From the NCBI GenBank assembly GCA_033439765.1, contig JAULSN010000005.1:868001-932000 (forward strand): a stretch of 64,000 bases of DNA, given 5' to 3'. Source of the DNA: Lasiosphaeria ovina. Lineage: Eukaryota; Ascomycota; Sordariomycetes; Sordariales; Lasiosphaeriaceae. Under the pieces are notes generated by a model that saw nothing but the letters and a program-made list of their open reading frames with translations, made no database searches and was not told the origin of the DNA. Positions 53,260 through 64,000 of this stretch are shown here, in pieces. Numbering within the stretch: position 1 is the first letter of the stretch; each line of letters begins with the position of its first letter. The translations under genes and the position numbers were made by a program.

Positions 53260-55694
53260 CTAGACGACCCGCACAACACGCACCTCGGCCGCATCAAACA
53301 GCTCGACCCAGTCGTCCGTCTCGCAGAAGCCAATACGCTGGTAGTTACCGTCCTCCACGGACACGGGCGCAAGGGCCAGGAAGCACTGCGGCGCGACTTC
53401 TCCCGGCTCAGCCTTGCGGCCGCCGAACAAGACACACAGGACGCGTTGCAGCAGGCGGACCGTCTGCGGGTCCTCTCCGGGGCAGTCGGCGGCGAACGGG
53501 ATCTGCGCGACGGTAGTGCCGCCGTCGGAGTCTATCGAGAGCTGGAGCGTGTTGCGCCCGTTCCACGACTGCTTGTCGAGCCTTTTGGCGGATGCCGTTC
53601 TGACCGTAGCCCAGCAGCTCGCCGCTGACAGCGTGATCTGGCCGCCGCCCAGCGGCCTCCCGAAGGGGTTCCCTTGCTCGTAGTTGCAGAATGTGCCCGC
53701 GTCGTCAATCGCCAGCCGGCGGTCGGCCTGGAACTCGTGCTTCGCGACGTGCTTGTACTTGATGGCGCACGTCGACGCGTACTCGAGCGGGTGGCAGATG
53801 CGCGACATCCACGACCACGTAGGCACGCCGCCGCCAGGGCGCACGACTCTCCTGCTCGGGTGCGGCGCCCACAGCATTGCTCGCGGTAGGTCCCGCGCCC
53901 ACAGCCCCGCCAGATACCTGTCCCCTGTGAGTATCTGGATGCGCTTAGCGATTCCCGCGAGCGCAAACGGCCGGTCTGTCTCGTGGCTTAAGAACAGGAA
54001 CGAGTATTCCTGACAAGCGCGGAGCCAAAAGTCGAAAGGCGCCCGGGAGTCGCCCGGGCCCTCGCACCGTCGGAGAACAGAACTTTTTTGGTCTGCACAA
54101 ATCTGTCTACGGCGTCGGAGCCCCCTGTGACACCCCCACCAGTCTCCAGCCCAGAGCTGGCCTGGGTCGAGTTGATGTCCCTAACGCTGAGGCCGTGCGC
54201 GTTGGTGATGCGCGTGCATTCGCAGTAGCAGCCCGTCCTGCACTCCCACAGCACCTCGGACGCGCCAAAGTGCAGCGTGCGCCGCGAGAGCAGTATCTCC
54301 TGGAACACCCACGCCCTGCTCAGCAACGGCTCCATGGGCGTGTGGAAGTCGAGGTCGCCGTACAGCACCTCGTGGCTCCGGTCGTGCGAGATGCGCGCGA
54401 AGACGGCCCGCCCGTCCACCTCCCCGTCCTTGATCGTCTCCAGCGACGGAACCGCCGAGTAGTCTGCACCGCCACCACCGCCGCCGTCCCCCCTGTCTGC
54501 GGACTTGCGGAGGCGGCGAAACCCCTGCTCGTGTGTCATGTACTGGAAGAGCCCGGCCAGCGCGCTGCGCGTCAACGTCGCGGCGATGTTCAGCGCAGCC
54601 TTGTTGTAGATGTCGGACATGTTGGCCGACTCCTCGACCCAGTCCTCGCCGTCGTCCTGGACGATGCACAGCGAGTCGATCCACACGTAGCGGCAGCCGA
54701 GCGCCCGGACCAGGTTGACCCATCCCGGAACAGCCGCGGCAGCTGCTCCCACTGGATCTGCTCCCGGTGCTGCGCGAGCGTGCCGTGCGTCGTCCGCAGC
54801 AGCAGCGACGCCGTCTTTGGGTTGCCCCAGCAGTGGCTCAGCGTCATGTACGGCGCTGTAGCCGACACTCCTCGTCGGCCGCCGTGTCCACGAGCCTGAC
54901 GCCGCCCTGCACGTCGATGAACCGCCTCGGCAGTGTCGACGGGCCGGCGAAGGACTTTTGGTGGGAGGCGTCGCAGCGCCGCGTCCACGCCGAAGCGAGC
55001 TCGACCACCTGTTCAAGGGTGATGACCGCTGAAACATGTCTTGCAGGGCCAATGGTGTGAGGCGCACTTTTGCGCTCAGTGCTCGTGTCCCCACATTGCT
55101 ATCAGCACTGTCCATCCATCTCCACAGCCGCCCACGGCATCGCGTAAAGTAAATAGATACCCGGGCAGATGATACAACTCGATCCGCGCCGTCGAGTCGC
55201 GGATAGTCAGCCCGTAGATGAACGAGAGGCCAGGTACGTCTTCGTAGACCAGCGTCCTGAACAGGAGCAGGCTGCACCCAGGCTGCTGCACGAGGCAGAG
55301 CGCACGCCTCGAGCGCCGGCCATCCTCGGTAGAAGCTTTGTACGAGCTGTACACGTCGGGGCTGTCGTCCCAGAAGAAGCCCATGGCGCGGCCGAGGATG
55401 GAGCAGAACACGCAGCCGCCAGCAGCTGCGCCCATGACGTTATCGAACTAGACCAGCCGGTACCTGGGTGGCGCGGTGCCGTCTCCCCTTGGATCCGGGC
55501 TGAGATGTGGCCCGAAGCTGCTGTAGCTCGTGTAGTCGAGATCCAGACATACCTGACACGCCGAGCGAGCTTGTGGGTGCCAAGGAGCGGGGCTGCTGTC
55601 CGCTGGTGCCGTATCCACAGGCGGCGAAGCATTGACCGTCACGGTGTTGCCCGACGGCCGTGAAAATATCCTCTCCCCCTGCTGCAGGACTCAT
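53260..55694 (-). pseudogene. HET-domain protein, inactivated by a stop and several frameshifts
   Basis: The likely start is the ATG ending at 55694. Pieces in order are SACQVCLDLDYTSYSSF and GCVFCSILGRAMGF (the N-terminal Cys pairs), an intron (GTATCT donor near 55160), FIDVQGGVRLVDTA, then the HET core TLSHCWGNPKT, LGCRYVWIDSLCIVQDDGED and MSDIYNKAALNIAA, then SRAWVFQEILLSRRTLHFG and the C-terminal half (ARDLPRAMLWAPHPSRR, TWSWMSRICHP). The frame is broken by TAG at 55448-55450 and by shifts near 55640, 54870, 54718 and 54040. HET proteins trigger fungal incompatibility cell death. Each coding piece is well preserved, so inactivation is recent or the assembly has errors. Confidence 0.82.
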
Positions 55695-56945
55695 GTCGCG
55701 ATGATGCCCATCTTATATGCCGCGCCTCTCTGCCATGTTATCTGCTAATTAACTAGAACCGGCGCCGACTTCTCACGCGGCCTCCGTTTTTTTGGCGGCA
55801 GTTGGGAGCGACGTTGCGGCCGCGGCGGGTCAGCGCCCGATTGAGACCGCCAAGCCGTAAGCACATATCTCCTCTGCATAGATACCTGAACTACGTAGGA
55901 CCTTGCTTGGATGACTGGCTGTGACGACCTGGTCGCGAATTGTCCGTGAGGCAAGGGAGCTTAATTGAACGACGAGCCTTCCTAGAAACGCCCTTTGCTG
56001 GAGTCTATGTATTTTGCTGCAAGGCCAGAAAGACACGCGAACATGGTGGAAATAGGCTTGTGGCATGGAGCTCATGGACGTGAGTCCAGATAAGGTTTCC
56101 CGTTTATGGGGAAGCCTTTAAATGTCCTGGGGGAGCCGAGCATGGATTTGACAGGTAACTCAGGCCCATCCAACGGTTCTGAACCTTGAAGAAATCTTAA
56201 ATCGACTTATCACCAAAATATCACAGGCTTGAAGCACAGGCAACTGGGGCGGGTTGAACAGGTGCGGAAAATGGAGCATCTAAGCCACCCTCACGGGGTT
56301 GCCCGCCTGTGTGCGGCCGAGCTCGGAGCAGATTGCTGCCTAATCCGCCATGCAGTCGGGGGGGTCCTTAAGATCCCCGTGTTTAGAATCCGAGCCTCGT
56401 TCCAAGTTGTCTTGCCATTTATCATCACCATCGTATCGTCGTCGTCCCTTTTTATTCTCGTCGTAGATACCCTTTTATTCCCTCGAGACTCATCTAATTA
56501 TTTATCGCATGATTAGATTGAACGAGTACATTAGGTACGTTGTACCTTGGCGATATGGTGTGGTGAGGACGAAAAGAAATACTGAGAAAAGGAATAATAA
56601 AGGGACGAAAAAAAGCCGCATAACAGCTTGCGTCTGTCCGGCTCTCTCCCAGCCAGGGGCCCCGCGGAGGTTACCCTAGTTATCCCCTCAGTTGGGATGA
56701 TCAGACCCAACCCTCAGGACCCTACCGCCCGGGTGCTGGTCGAGAGCCTTCCAGCTAAAGCCGAAACAGTCAGCCAAAGTGCGAGCTTAAATCAAGCGAC
56801 TCGAGTGTGTTTCGAACTGGGTAGACCTTGAAAACTTGGCTCCAGAACGTACTTGCAGCTCTTGCCCATTACACCACAGGCCGTCACCCGTTAGATATCC
56901 CGTCCAGCAAACTGGTCCATAACCTAGTGCTCTCGTCCGAAGGCA
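55695..56945. other. Intergenic between divergent HET genes
   Basis: No gene is supported. A degenerate tRNA-like stretch is present at about 56810-56885 on the minus strand (see rejected items). Confidence 0.4.
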
Positions 56946-59309
56946 ATGGGGTCCGAAGGCGATCCGTGCGATGGTTCAGATGAAAATCAGACGTGGGATG
57001 AAAGCTTCATGGAAGCTGGGGAAAAGGAGTACGACGATGTTGGAAGCACCTGCCCAGACCGCTTCTGCACCCAGCGAGCTTTCCACTTCTCCACTGGCGT
57101 TCTGACGTGCCTGACCTGTGGCTCCACGGACGGCGATAAAGTCACACCTGGAACGCCGTGGACGTACACCGGCCTGAGGCTGGAAACGGAGTTTCGTCTG
57201 TTGTTGGTCAGGCCGTCAAGACCAGACCAGAACGACGAGAGTGTCTGCTGCAGTCTCATCCACTGGAGGATCCAAGACCAGCTAGACTACGAGGCACTCT
57301 CGTACACGTGGGCGGACGAGTCCGGCAACGCCGCCAAGGACCGCGAAATCGATCTCGGGGGTTTCTCCCTGAAAGTGACGGCAAACTGCGAGGCGGCACT
57401 GAAGCGTGTCCGCTTGGATTCGAGAGCCAGGGTGGTCTGGATAGACGCCGTGTGCATAAACCAGGCCAACAAGGCGGAGCAGGGCCACCAGGTACAGCTG
57501 ATGCCAGACATCTACTCGAGGGCAAAGCGAGTCCTCATTTATCTGGGAGAGGCGACAGAACAAGAAACAAAAGGCCTCCACCACCTGCCTGTCCTCGATC
57601 ATCGCGGCCTCTCAACCGCCAATCCGCAAACACTCCACATGTGGACGTCTGCGGGACAAGCTGTGCGTTCGCTGTTCACTCGCCGCTACTTTTCCCGCGT
57701 CTGGATCCTGCAAGAGGTTGCTCTGGCCAGGTCCGGTGTCGTCTTGTGTGGTAGCTCCGATGTTTCGTGGGAGCATCTTCGAGAGCAGGTCCTCGGGTCT
57801 CACCACTACGGCAGGGGAATCGCGAGCCAAGAAATCCGCGAACTGTTACCCTTCGTTAACCGAGCTACCGGCTTACCCCACGTCCTCGCCTTTGGCCCAC
57901 CTAAGCTCCGAGACGAGTCGGATCTGCTGGACCTTCTCGACAAGGCCAGAGACAGCCACGCCACGGACCCGCGAGACAAGGTCTTTGCCGTCTTTGGTAT
58001 GATGCAGTGCGCCAAGAGCCTCGGCTACACTGCAGACTACACCGAGTCGGTCGAGGAAACGTATACCAGGACTGCGATCCTGCTCGCCGAGAAATTCGGT
58101 CTCTTGGCAGTCCTTGTCCGTGCTGTAGTTTGCCGCCAAGCGTTCCGGGCACTTCCAGCTTGGGTTCCTGACTGGTCCGTACCGAACGCGCTTGCTGATA
58201 CGCTATCAGAACTTACCAGCAAAGCCGAATTCGGACACGGACAATTCCATTTGAACAAGGAGCGGAATGAGATCAACTTTATCGGTGCACGAGTCTGCAG
58301 TCTATGGGCCGTGCTAAGCAGCGATCTGAATATCCAAGTATTTACGGCTACTCAGGGCAATTTCTTGGTCCAGTCATATACCGATCTTGAGAAACTGCAT
58401 CGAACGCTGGAATTACCTCCGGGGGACGGGCGATACTGCTATACGGTGTTGCGGAGTGAGAACAACCTGATATACCGCAACGGTACCGAGCTGCAGGTAG
58501 CCTTAGAAAGACAGAAGGGCGCCCTGCAAAGGAAGAAAGACCATGTGCTTGGCAATCGAGAACAAAGTCTCCTCCTATCGAGCGGCCGAGACTTCAAATT
58601 TCTTGGGCTTTGCATCATCTCGCATTCTTCTGAGATGTCAGTGTCGAAAAGGAATCAATATCTGCTCGTTGAAATGTTGGTTGAGAGATTCGCCTATATC
58701 CTAGAGCATAGGACGCAAGATGAAAGTTCGGAGAACAAGGCAGACGAAGCGGAAAGCGGAACGGAACAGGTGTTCTCTAAACTGGAGCACCAAATGGAGA
58801 AGGATTACTCAGTGCCGACGTGGAACGAGCCCCTGTGGCTGCCTGGGCCGTCCTGGAGGACGGGGATAGGCGATTGGATGAAGCCCAAATTGGAAGTGAT
58901 CTCAGAGATACCGGCAGAAGAGGGAACGGCCAAACTGTGGATCGGAAAAAGAAGCGGAAAAAAGTTGACCAAAACTGCGATACAGACAGCCTTGGGCGTG
59001 TTGCGCTTGGTGAGACCAGAGGAAGCAGTGGAAAGGTTTCAGTCCCGGTTATTCAACACCTTGGAGGGATGGCGGAGTGCTTGGGTTGAAAGAGAGGGGA
59101 AACATCTAGAACAGTTTCTGGCGACAAATCTTGGGAGGAAAGTGCTCTACGTGATAATTCACGCAACACCAAATGGAGGCGCGAAAACGAGAGAGGAGTT
59201 CAAGAGGATTGTAGGAAAGAATGCATTACTGCTTGTGCTTCCCGGAGAAGATGACTTTCTCGGAAAAGAGCTGCTGGAGTTTGAGCAATTGCAGCTGTTG
59301 AGAGAATGA
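56946..59309 (+). CDS. HET-domain (heterokaryon incompatibility) protein, intact
   Basis: A single-exon frame of 787 codons from ATG at 56946. HET proteins act in self/non-self recognition after hyphal fusion, and over-expression of the domain is toxic to the cell. The three HET blocks are visible: YEALSYTWADESGN (about 114-127), RARVVWIDAVCINQAN (about 158-173) with MPDIYSRAKRVLIYLGE, and RRYFSRVWILQEVALAR (about 248-264). An acidic Cys-containing N-terminus precedes them (CPDRFCTQ, VLTCLTCGS, possibly metal binding). After the domain come LPAWVPDWSVPN, typical for the family, and a C-terminal half of about 350 residues without a recognised domain, including a Glu/Lys-rich helical stretch. 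No NTPase or repeat domain follows. Confidence 0.88.
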   Translation: MGSEGDPCDGSDENQTWDESFMEAGEKEYDDVGSTCPDRFCTQRAFHFSTGVLTCLTCGSTDGDKVTPGTPWTYTGLRLETEFRLLLVRPSRPDQNDESVCCSLIHWRIQDQLDYEALSYTWADESGNAAKDREIDLGGFSLKVTANCEAALKRVRLDSRARVVWIDAVCINQANKAEQGHQVQLMPDIYSRAKRVLIYLGEATEQETKGLHHLPVLDHRGLSTANPQTLHMWTSAGQAVRSLFTRRYFSRVWILQEVALARSGVVLCGSSDVSWEHLREQVLGSHHYGRGIASQEIRELLPFVNRATGLPHVLAFGPPKLRDESDLLDLLDKARDSHATDPRDKVFAVFGMMQCAKSLGYTADYTESVEETYTRTAILLAEKFGLLAVLVRAVVCRQAFRALPAWVPDWSVPNALADTLSELTSKAEFGHGQFHLNKERNEINFIGARVCSLWAVLSSDLNIQVFTATQGNFLVQSYTDLEKLHRTLELPPGDGRYCYTVLRSENNLIYRNGTELQVALERQKGALQRKKDHVLGNREQSLLLSSGRDFKFLGLCIISHSSEMSVSKRNQYLLVEMLVERFAYILEHRTQDESSENKADEAESGTEQVFSKLEHQMEKDYSVPTWNEPLWLPGPSWRTGIGDWMKPKLEVISEIPAEEGTAKLWIGKRSGKKLTKTAIQTALGVLRLVRPEEAVERFQSRLFNTLEGWRSAWVEREGKHLEQFLATNLGRKVLYVIIHATPNGGAKTREEFKRIVGKNALLLVLPGEDDFLGKELLEFEQLQLLRE

Positions 59310-60120
59310 GGGGTTCTTTTCGGAATATTCGGGTAAGAATGCTTCTTCCTTTTTTGGGAACGGAAACTTCGGCGTCTTTTCATAGCTTCAGTATGAAGAT
59401 ACGTACCACCAATCTCAGCTGATATTGGACCGATCGTCCTAGATTGGAAGGAGCAACGTTCTGGATTTAAATGTGTGGAACTGACGAAGGGGGGGACCGC
59501 AGCTTCCACCAGTCGAAGAGGTTTAATTACAGGTACGTAAGGTACCTACTGGTAGTAAAGGACTGCAATTACCTTACCGAGACCTGGCTGGCAGTCGTGC
59601 ATCTCGGACATGAGTCTCCTCCCGCACATCTGGCTCAGCGACGACCAGGACATGGTGTCGGATATGAGGGGCGTGTACACGTGTCGCAATTGCGAATCGC
59701 TACTCCCTGAGCTTTGTCCAGAACAACGGCAAGGCGGCGGACGGGAGGGTCAAGCCGAAGCCGGGGAATATGACTATTACGTCTAAAGAAAACCCGCGAG
59801 CAGGTCCCTTACCTAAGGTAGGTAGTCGTCGGGATTGGCGGGACGACTCCTTAGAGGTTGGGTGTCTATGCCGAGCTCTTTTTGACGATATATATGGCAA
59901 CTCGCTGTGTAATCACGTTACTGGGTGAAGGCCAAACTTTAGTTAAATTGACTGGACCCCTTCCTGACTTGCCAGGTAGCTTATTTTACGGATTTGGCAC
60001 AAAACCGTTGTCGAGGGTGACTATCGAGGTAGGTGTATGCGTAAGGTAGGTAGGCAGCTTGGGATCGAGCGCCTTGAGAGTTCGATTCTCATTCCCTAGA
60101 TTAAGGTACCTAATTAGATT
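59310..60120. other. Intergenic between the intact HET gene and a HET remnant
   Basis: No gene is supported. A tRNA-like T-arm with half an acceptor stem is present at 60075-60098 (see rejected items). Confidence 0.4.
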
Positions 60121-61893
60121 TAGACAATCCGGATCTTGCTACGCCGGGCTCCATCAAACAGATCGCCGCCGATTACTTTCCAAGGAGAGACTTTGCCAGT
60201 CTGCCAGTCCGAGTTGACCTCGCCGAGGCCGACCCTGCGCCACGCGCCCTGGCCATCAGCTTCTTCCGCGCGCTCCAGTATCAGAAAGAACATGGACGAT
60301 CTCGCCGCCGAGTCCGTGTAAGTGGCAACCTTGAGCCCCCAGTATCTCTGCTCGCCGGGTTTGTCTGACTCTGCCGGGGCGGCACACTTGTCGCAGGTGT
60401 CGTGATAGTCGCTATTCCAGCAGCCAGAGCCAGTTTCGCCGTAGATGTCGACCGGCCGCTGCTCGTCCAGCGACACGCTCTTCCTAGCGCCGCCGGGCCA
60501 CCGCACAATCGTGTCGGGCACCCGCGCCCACGTGCGCTTCACCGTAACCAGCTACAGCGGCGCCATCAGCCCCCCAATGCACAGCGTGCCGCCCGTCACC
60601 GCCCCCGTCGGCTCCCCCGGCACGACGGCCTCGCAATGTGTCTCGTCGTGGTGGATGGTGACGTGCGGCTCCTCGTCGAGTTCGAGGCACGGCGCATACG
60701 AGATGTCGCCGTCCATGGAGGCCCAGGACTAGGAAGGGGCCAGGCGCGGGACGCGCCGAACATGTTCGCCATCGCCACCGACAGACCAAAGGAGCTGCTG
60801 TGTCAGGTGCGCGCGGAAAAGGCCGGCGAGGTAGAAGGAGCCGTCGTCGTCTCCAGTGTCGAGGGGTCCCTGTGATTTGTTTGGTTGATTAGCCAACCCT
60901 TGTGACCTTTGTCTTTGTTGCTTTCTTTTTCTTTGCTTTTTCTGTTTTTCTTGGAGGGAGGGGGGGTCATATGCCTACTGCCACGTCGATTGACTTTGCA
61001 ATCCCGGAAATAGCGACGAGCTTGTCCGACACGTTGGTCAGCTCGCGGGCCGCGTACAGCTGGACGAGGCGCATCCATCCGCCCATGTCCTCGTCCTTGT
61101 CGGGCAGACTTTTCGAATCCGGTCAGGACCGACGTCCTAATCATGGGGCTGTGTCTGGCGTCTTTTCGTCCGTGGTCCTCGCCGCACTCGCAAAACTGCT
61201 GCGTTGCGTCACGCACTCCCAGGCGAGCTCGGCACCCGTGTAGAGCACTATGCGCCGCGAGAGCACCGACTCCTGCAGCGTCCAGCCGCGGCATATGAGC
61301 GGAGACGGCTGGGAGAACCAGGCACTGTGGTCGCCGGCCCGCAGGAGAAGCTTAAAGTAGCGCGGCGGGGATAATGATATTGCGTCTTCGGCGCCGCCGT
61401 CGAGTCGGACCCTCGCCTTCCAACCACCCGTCGATAACTGTCGGGTACTCCTTCGATATCTCGCTTTTTGAGTACCCCTCGAAAGATATCGTGGCATATT
61501 GGGCGGAGGGCAGGAACCCAAGATTCCTTGATACATCAATTCTTTTGTTAATTCTGCTGAAAGACTCGTTGCGGCCTGAATCAGCTTGGAGCGACCGTGG
61601 TTGCGGCGTCGACGACGATGCGGCACCCCAGGCACTTCTTCTTGCGCAGCCTGGCGAGATGCTCACCCCGTATCCCGGATGGACCTCAGCGGATAGTCCT
61701 GTTCCCGCGCCTGCACTCCCAGGAGCGGCTTGCAATAGTCGCAGATTGCGGGGCCTGCCCAGTTAACAGATTGAAGCATATAGGGGGCGTAGGGGAGCAT
61801 GGTGGCCGACGACGCTTCAAGCTGGGCCGCGCCGTGGGCGGGGGCGATGTGACTGCCCTCGTCCTCGGGCGCCGGAGAGGCGCCGAAACCCAT
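60121..61893 (-). pseudogene. HET-family gene remnant with central deletion
   Basis: The N-terminal part keeps AICDYCKPLLGVQAREQDYP and KKCLGCRIVVDAA in separate frames. A later piece reads SPLICRGWTLQESVLSRRIV and LYTGAELAWECVTQ, the segment that follows the HET core. The core blocks (SxxWG, WIDxxCIxQ) are missing. The C-terminal piece has DISYAPCLELDEEPHVTIHH, an in-frame TAG at 60552-60554, and then EQRYWGLKVATYTDSAARSS and WRRVGLGEVNSDWQTG, matching HET C-termini. Multiple breaks and the deletion make it nonfunctional. Confidence 0.7.
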
Positions 61894-62490
61894 ATCTACC
61901 GCTCCTTCACTGGTCTCAGACGATCGCTAAGGGGCATTGTCGCTGTGAGGACAAAACGTTGCCCGATGCTGTCGCGTCCGTTCTGTGTGCGAACGTGTGA
62001 TTGCCTGTCGACAACAGCACTAGGCAATGTGTTATGTGGCAACAAAATCTGCTTCTAGGCCAGCCTGCACGAGGACGGATGCGTCTGCCGGGATCCTACA
62101 AGCGGCATTTACCATTGAGTACCAAGTTTGGTCGCTTTGAAATTTGAATCTATCATGCCACCAGCTTTATTTGGGCCCAACAGTTGAACAGAGCAGGTCA
62201 CAGGTTATGCATTTTAGGTACGTTCGACATTCACTAGCTCCGGGAGGGCGAGTTTCCAAGGAGAAAGAGTGTTGCCTCAATTGGCAAAGAGTTCCCTACA
62301 GTCCACAGACTAACTAGAATACGAGTAGTAGAAGTAGCGTTAGCGGGCTATCAGTAGAACTGATAATATAGAAGAAGAAGAAGAAGAAGAAAAAGTACTG
62401 TTTCTCATCGTTCATCAAGTTCGCCGCGTTGGCATCGTCAGGGGCCAGAATAAAGCAGAACGTCCCCGCGCAGAGCAGTTCGGAGTTAAT
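61894..62490. other. Intergenic with a short GAA repeat
   Basis: About eight GAA units lie at 62369-62393. No gene is supported; the right end is the 3' region of the protease gene. Confidence 0.45.
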
Positions 62491-64000
62491 CTAGTGTCCC
62501 CAGGTAAAGTCCAGAAACTCCTGCCTCTTCTCGTCCGCCTTCTTCTTCTCGTCGACCTCGCGCAAGATGTCGGCGACGATGGGGCCAACCAGCTTTACCG
62601 CGAACGGAGCCACGTTGACGAGCTTGGGGCCCAGGACCTTGGCCCTGTCGACGAGAAACTTGAAGAACTTCTCCCGCTTGTCGGACGAGAGCTCCGTGTG
62701 CATCTGGACAAACGACTGCAGGCACGCCTCGGCCACGATGGCCCGGTGGGCGAGGGGATCCAGGCTGGTGGTAGCCGCGGGCGCAGCCTCGGTCGTTGAT
62801 CCTCCGCCTCCCAGAAGCAGCGGCAGGCCGATCTTGGCCACGTCGGCGAGCACGGGGCCGGCCTTCTTGAAGGCGCTGCCGATGAAGTCGCCGAACGTGG
62901 TCAGGGCGCTGGTGAAGGACTCGGTGCTATCGCGGTCGGCGCGGGCGGCCTTGACCAGCGCGTCGAAGAAGTCGAGCTCCTGGCCGGCCAGCGCGCGCCC
63001 GAACCCCGTGTCCAGCTCGGCGGCCTGGCCGTTCTCGGAGCGCACTGCCTTGGGCGTCGTCTTGCCGGCGATGCGCGACAGCAGCAGCCGCAGGCCGGGC
63101 TCCAGCACGCCCTTGATCAGCCGCGGCGCCACCTTGATCACGAACGGCGCCAGCCCGGCCACCACGGGCGCCATGAACTCCTCGACCTGCTTCTTTTCGT
63201 TGGGATTCAACGCCTTGCTGGAGAAGTGCTGCAGCGCGGCCTCGGCCAGCAGCGCGCGGCCGATGATGCCGTCGTACGGCCGGCTGGCGGCCAACGACTC
63301 GGCGTGCGATCCGCTCTGGCTGTCGGCAGCGAGCCGCCCGGCCGTGGCGATGGCGGCCGCGGCGAGGATGCTGATCTCGGGGCCGGCCTCGGGGCCAAAC
63401 GAGAGCTCGCTGGGCACGGCGTTGAGGATCTTGTCGGGGATGTCCTCGACGACCTTTTGGGCCTGGCTGAGGCTGGACCGCAGCAGCTGCCGGGCCAGGT
63501 CCGCATCCGCCTCGGTGGTTGTCTGCGTGACCTGCCAGAGCCAGGCCTTGGTCGAATCCGGGTTCGTGGCTCGCGTGGGGTGCTTGGCTACGGTGCTGAT
63601 CTCCAGGGCAGTCTTTTGCAGCGCCTCGAAACGGTTTCCGTAGCGGCCCCCGTCGAACACGGACGCCGAGTTGTACGAGTAGCCGCCGAGCACGTGCACG
63701 CCGATCGCCACGAGCGAGTTCCGGTCTCTGAAGACGGGCGAGCCCGAGTTTCCTGTGCCGCTCGTCCCAAAACACTATGTCAGCATTTCCCGTCTGTGTT
63801 GTTGGTTACCTCTGCAGATAAAAAGGGGGGTTGCTTCACCTCCGTATGTGTCAATCTTGTACTGCAGCATGTTGTGGTCCGAGGTCGTCAGGTTGTACGT
63901 GGTGGCGGCGAACATCTCGTACATCCTCGCACCCCTCTCGCCGCCGTCCATGATGTCGCCCGGGTAGCCCACGACTCCCAGGTCTGCATTCTCCTTGGAG
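62491..64000 (-). CDS. Trypsin-like serine protease with duplicated helical tail, 5' end beyond the window
   Basis: Two exons are visible: 63840-64000 (open at the edge) and 62491-63752, joined by an 87-nt intron (GTGAAG...CACAG) whose phase restores YKIDTYGG + NSGSPVFRDR, the active-site serine loop of S1/V8-type proteases. VAIGVHVLGG is the strand after it. The catalytic His and Asp would lie beyond the window. After about residue 60 of the second exon follows an unusual C-terminal region of about 340 mostly helical residues with two related modules: RALLAEAALQHF...APFVIKVAPRLIKGV (plus-strand 63075-63258) and RAIVAEACLQSF...NVAPFAVKLVGPIV (62560-62753). The protein ends DFTWGH. The protease head is clear; the tail is not recognised and may sense, anchor or act on membranes (inference). 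Confidence 0.78.

Noticed and set aside
56810..56885. tRNA-like sequence on the minus strand (TGGTGTAATGGGCAAGAGC and a GTTCGAA loop)
   Set aside because: The D-arm resembles a tRNA, but the T-stem does not pair and the anticodon arm is unclear; at best a degenerate tRNA relic.
60030..60098. tRNA 3' half on the plus strand (perfect T-arm TGAGA-GTTCGAT-TCTCA)
   Set aside because: No matching 5' acceptor strand or proper D and anticodon arms were found upstream, so no complete tRNA is supported.
1..64000. CRISPR arrays, bacterial operons and rRNA genes
   Set aside because: The window is fungal; no spaced direct-repeat array or rRNA sequence was recognised.

Overview
The window comes from the nuclear genome of a filamentous ascomycete, most likely a sordariomycete. 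Genes are interrupted by short introns (about 50-95 nt) with GT...AG ends and CTAAC/CTGAC-type branch sites. Coding DNA is GC-rich with C/G third positions. The core genes are fungal: a fused TrpA-TrpB tryptophan synthase, the PRM1 cell-fusion protein, a mitochondrial bL28 protein and a mitochondrial aspartate aminotransferase. The middle of one transposon shows the C-to-T decay typical of repeat-induced point mutation (RIP). HET-domain and NLR genes are abundant.

Layout. From 1 to 6.6 kb lies a divergent pair: a very large CHAT-NTPase-helical repeat protein on the minus strand, running off the left edge, and a 290-aa protein that looks like a fungal gasdermin on the plus strand. From 8.3 to 15.5 kb are a broken ankyrin gene, a pyroglutamyl-peptidase-like gene, a small secreted cysteine-rich protein, a MITE-like inverted-repeat element and a poly-Q protein of the DUF7708 type. 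From 16.3 to 20.7 kb is a five-exon AAA ATPase with a long acidic tail. From 20.7 to 34.7 kb the DNA is gene-poor: two small or secreted candidates, a repetitive Arg/Glu ORF and a complete 4.18-kb Ty1/copia element with identical LTRs but a mutated interior. From 34.7 to 40.1 kb are an unknown basic protein, a C2H2 zinc-finger gene and a heap of pseudogene fragments (amidase joined to NB-ARC). From 41 to 51.3 kb is a compact block of core genes. From 53 to 64 kb it turns accessory again, with one intact and two decayed HET-domain genes and, at the right edge, a serine protease with a duplicated helical tail.

How the parts may work together. The best candidate system is the CHAT-NLR/gasdermin pair. 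Known fungal gasdermins (RCD-1, HET-Q1) kill cells by forming membrane pores, and many sit next to a protease gene that activates them by removing a short C-terminal piece. Here the neighbouring protease domain is built into an NLR-like protein with a visible His/Cys dyad and P-loop, and the gasdermin-like protein ends in a 35-residue acidic tail. Around this pair lie many other genes of the fungal self/non-self and cell-death repertoire (HET, ankyrin, NB-ARC and DUF7708 types), several broken by frameshifts or TAG stops, so much of the window reads as a fast-evolving defence or incompatibility region wrapped around a conserved core block. The gasdermin assignment rests on reading by eye and needs a profile or structure search.
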